The notes under the pieces are model-generated. The model was given only the letters and a program-made list of their open reading frames with translations, did not search any database and was not told the origin of the DNA. From Brevundimonas guildfordensis (GTDB lineage Bacteria; Pseudomonadota; Alphaproteobacteria; Caulobacterales; Caulobacteraceae): a DNA stretch of 64,000 nucleotides. The translations under genes were made by a program, and so were the position numbers. Below are positions 63,148 through 64,000 of the stretch, in pieces (within the stretch, counting starts at the first letter, position 1; each line of letters opens with the position of its first letter). The DNA is taken from NCBI RefSeq assembly GCF_014836405.1, contig NZ_JACSQU010000001.1, forward strand, positions 1,054,001 to 1,118,000. The letters are read 5' to 3'.

Positions 63148-64000
63148 TCAGGCGACCGCGGGCTCGCCTTCCGTGCGGGCGTCTTCTTCGAGCGCTTCCT
63201 GTTCAGCGAACGGTCCCTTCTTGACCGCGCGCAGGATCAGTCCGACCTCGACCACGGCGAGAGCGCCGTACAGCAGGGTGAAGCAGACGATCGTGGTCCA
63301 CAGGTGCGTGGTCGTCAGGCTGGATGCGCCCAGGAAGGTCGGCAAGACGCCTTCCACAGCCCAGGGCTGACGCCCCACCTCGGCCAGAATCCAACCCGAC
63401 TCGATAGCGATCCACGGCAGCGGGATGGCCAGGACGGCCAGGCGCAGGAACCACTTCGTTTCATGCTTGCGCAGGGTGCACAGCACGAAGGCGGTGGCGA
63501 ACAGTCCGATCATCAGGAAGCCGATGCCGGCCATGAATCGGAAGACCCAGAACATCAGCGGCACGTTCGGCACCGTCGACCAGGCCGCCAGCTTGACCTG
63601 GTCCGGGGTCGCCAGGCGCGGGTCCTCGACGTAGCGCTTCAACAGCAGGCCGTAGCCCAGGTCGTTGCGGACCGTCTCGAACTGGCCGCGGGCGGCCATG
63701 TCGGTCGGATCGGCCTTGACCTTCTCCAGGGCGTCATAGGCGACGACGCCGCGCTCGATGCGGTCTTCAGCGACGGCGACCAGCTCGAGGATGCCTACGA
63801 CCGGCTTGTCCAGGCTTCGCGTCGAGATCAAGCCCAGCGCATAGGGCACCTTGATCTCGTAATGGGTGTGGCGGTCGTCCAGATTGGGCAGCCCGAACAG
63901 GGTTAGACCTGCCGGCGCCGGTTCGGTGCGCCACATGGCTTCCAGAGCCGCCAGCTTCATCTTCTGGTTGTCGGTCAGGGCGTAGCCCGACTCATCGCCC
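63148..64000 (-). CDS. cydA: Cytochrome bd ubiquinol oxidase subunit I (5' end outside window)
   Basis: Heme-bearing subunit of cytochrome bd. Only about 284 C-terminal residues are present; the frame runs out at the right edge and continues upstream. The region after the Q-loop shows ESGWILAEVGRQPWAVEGVLPT, whose GRQPW motif is invariant, and the helix with PLMFWVFRFMAGIG that includes a heme-ligand methionine. First gene of cydA-cydB-cydX on the minus strand. Its promoter lies beyond the window. Confidence 0.95.
   Translation of the reverse strand, partial: GDESGYALTDNQKMKLAALEAMWRTEPAPAGLTLFGLPNLDDRHTHYEIKVPYALGLISTRSLDKPVVGILELVAVAEDRIERGVVAYDALEKVKADPTDMAARGQFETVRNDLGYGLLLKRYVEDPRLATPDQVKLAAWSTVPNVPLMFWVFRFMAGIGFLMIGLFATAFVLCTLRKHETKWFLRLAVLAIPLPWIAIESGWILAEVGRQPWAVEGVLPTFLGASSLTTTHLWTTIVCFTLLYGALAVVEVGLILRAVKKGPFAEQEALEEDARTEGEPAVA

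Overview
The window is a GC-rich chromosomal segment, most likely from a Caulobacterales alphaproteobacterium close to Brevundimonas. This is inferred from gene content, base composition and protein style; there is no 16S gene here to settle it. Almost every base is coding, and one tRNA (Trp, CCA) is present. I see no rRNA, CRISPR array, prophage or insertion sequence.

Layout. 1-3200: the end of a type II secretion cluster (gspC-gspD, minus strand) running off the left edge. 3200-9300: a lipoprotein/TonB-dependent receptor pair, then an amino-acid permease. 9300-12060: a large M14 metallocarboxypeptidase. 12270-27360: the S10, spc and alpha ribosomal operons in ancestral order on the minus strand (rpsJ to rplQ, including secY, adk and rpoA), with a TonB-like gene wedged between adk and rpsM. 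27900-32260: an accessory island with an outer-membrane barrel, a GIN-type repeat protein, a JmjC/cupin-like protein with a FemAB/GNAT-like protein, and a 54-codon small gene. 32449-36867: the str operon (rpsL-rpsG-fusA-tuf). 37261-38298: a proline-rich envelope protein. 38386-46794: rpoB-rpoC. 47118-51731: an FKBP lipoprotein and two tandem M61 peptidases. 51882-52836: rplJ-rplL. 53168-55279: DUF47-pit-nudix. 55373-56465: an HxlR regulator divergent from an oxidoreductase gene broken by one amber codon. 56572-58928: tRNA-Trp-secE-nusG-rplK-rplA. 59067-64000: a microaerobic cluster with an Fnr-type regulator, OmpW, cytochrome bd oxidase (cydA-cydB-cydX), a PPOX-fold protein and a consensus FNR box.

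The large-scale order is the ancestral translation/transcription supercluster (secE-nusG-rplKAJL-rpoBC-rpsLG-fusA-tuf-S10-spc-alpha). It has been opened at several junctions by small groups of mostly envelope or metabolic genes, many on the opposite strand, and each ribosomal block now carries its own promoter and/or terminator. The most interesting signals are regulatory: several intrinsic terminators of unrelated genes share an AGCGAT/ATCGCT hairpin loop, rplL and tuf share a 12-base hairpin just after their stop codons, and the str leader looks like a promoter followed by a hairpin and an attenuator. I found no convincing evidence of a wholly new multi-gene system; the cupin/FemAB pair and the beta-helix lipoprotein/TonB-receptor pair are the best candidates.
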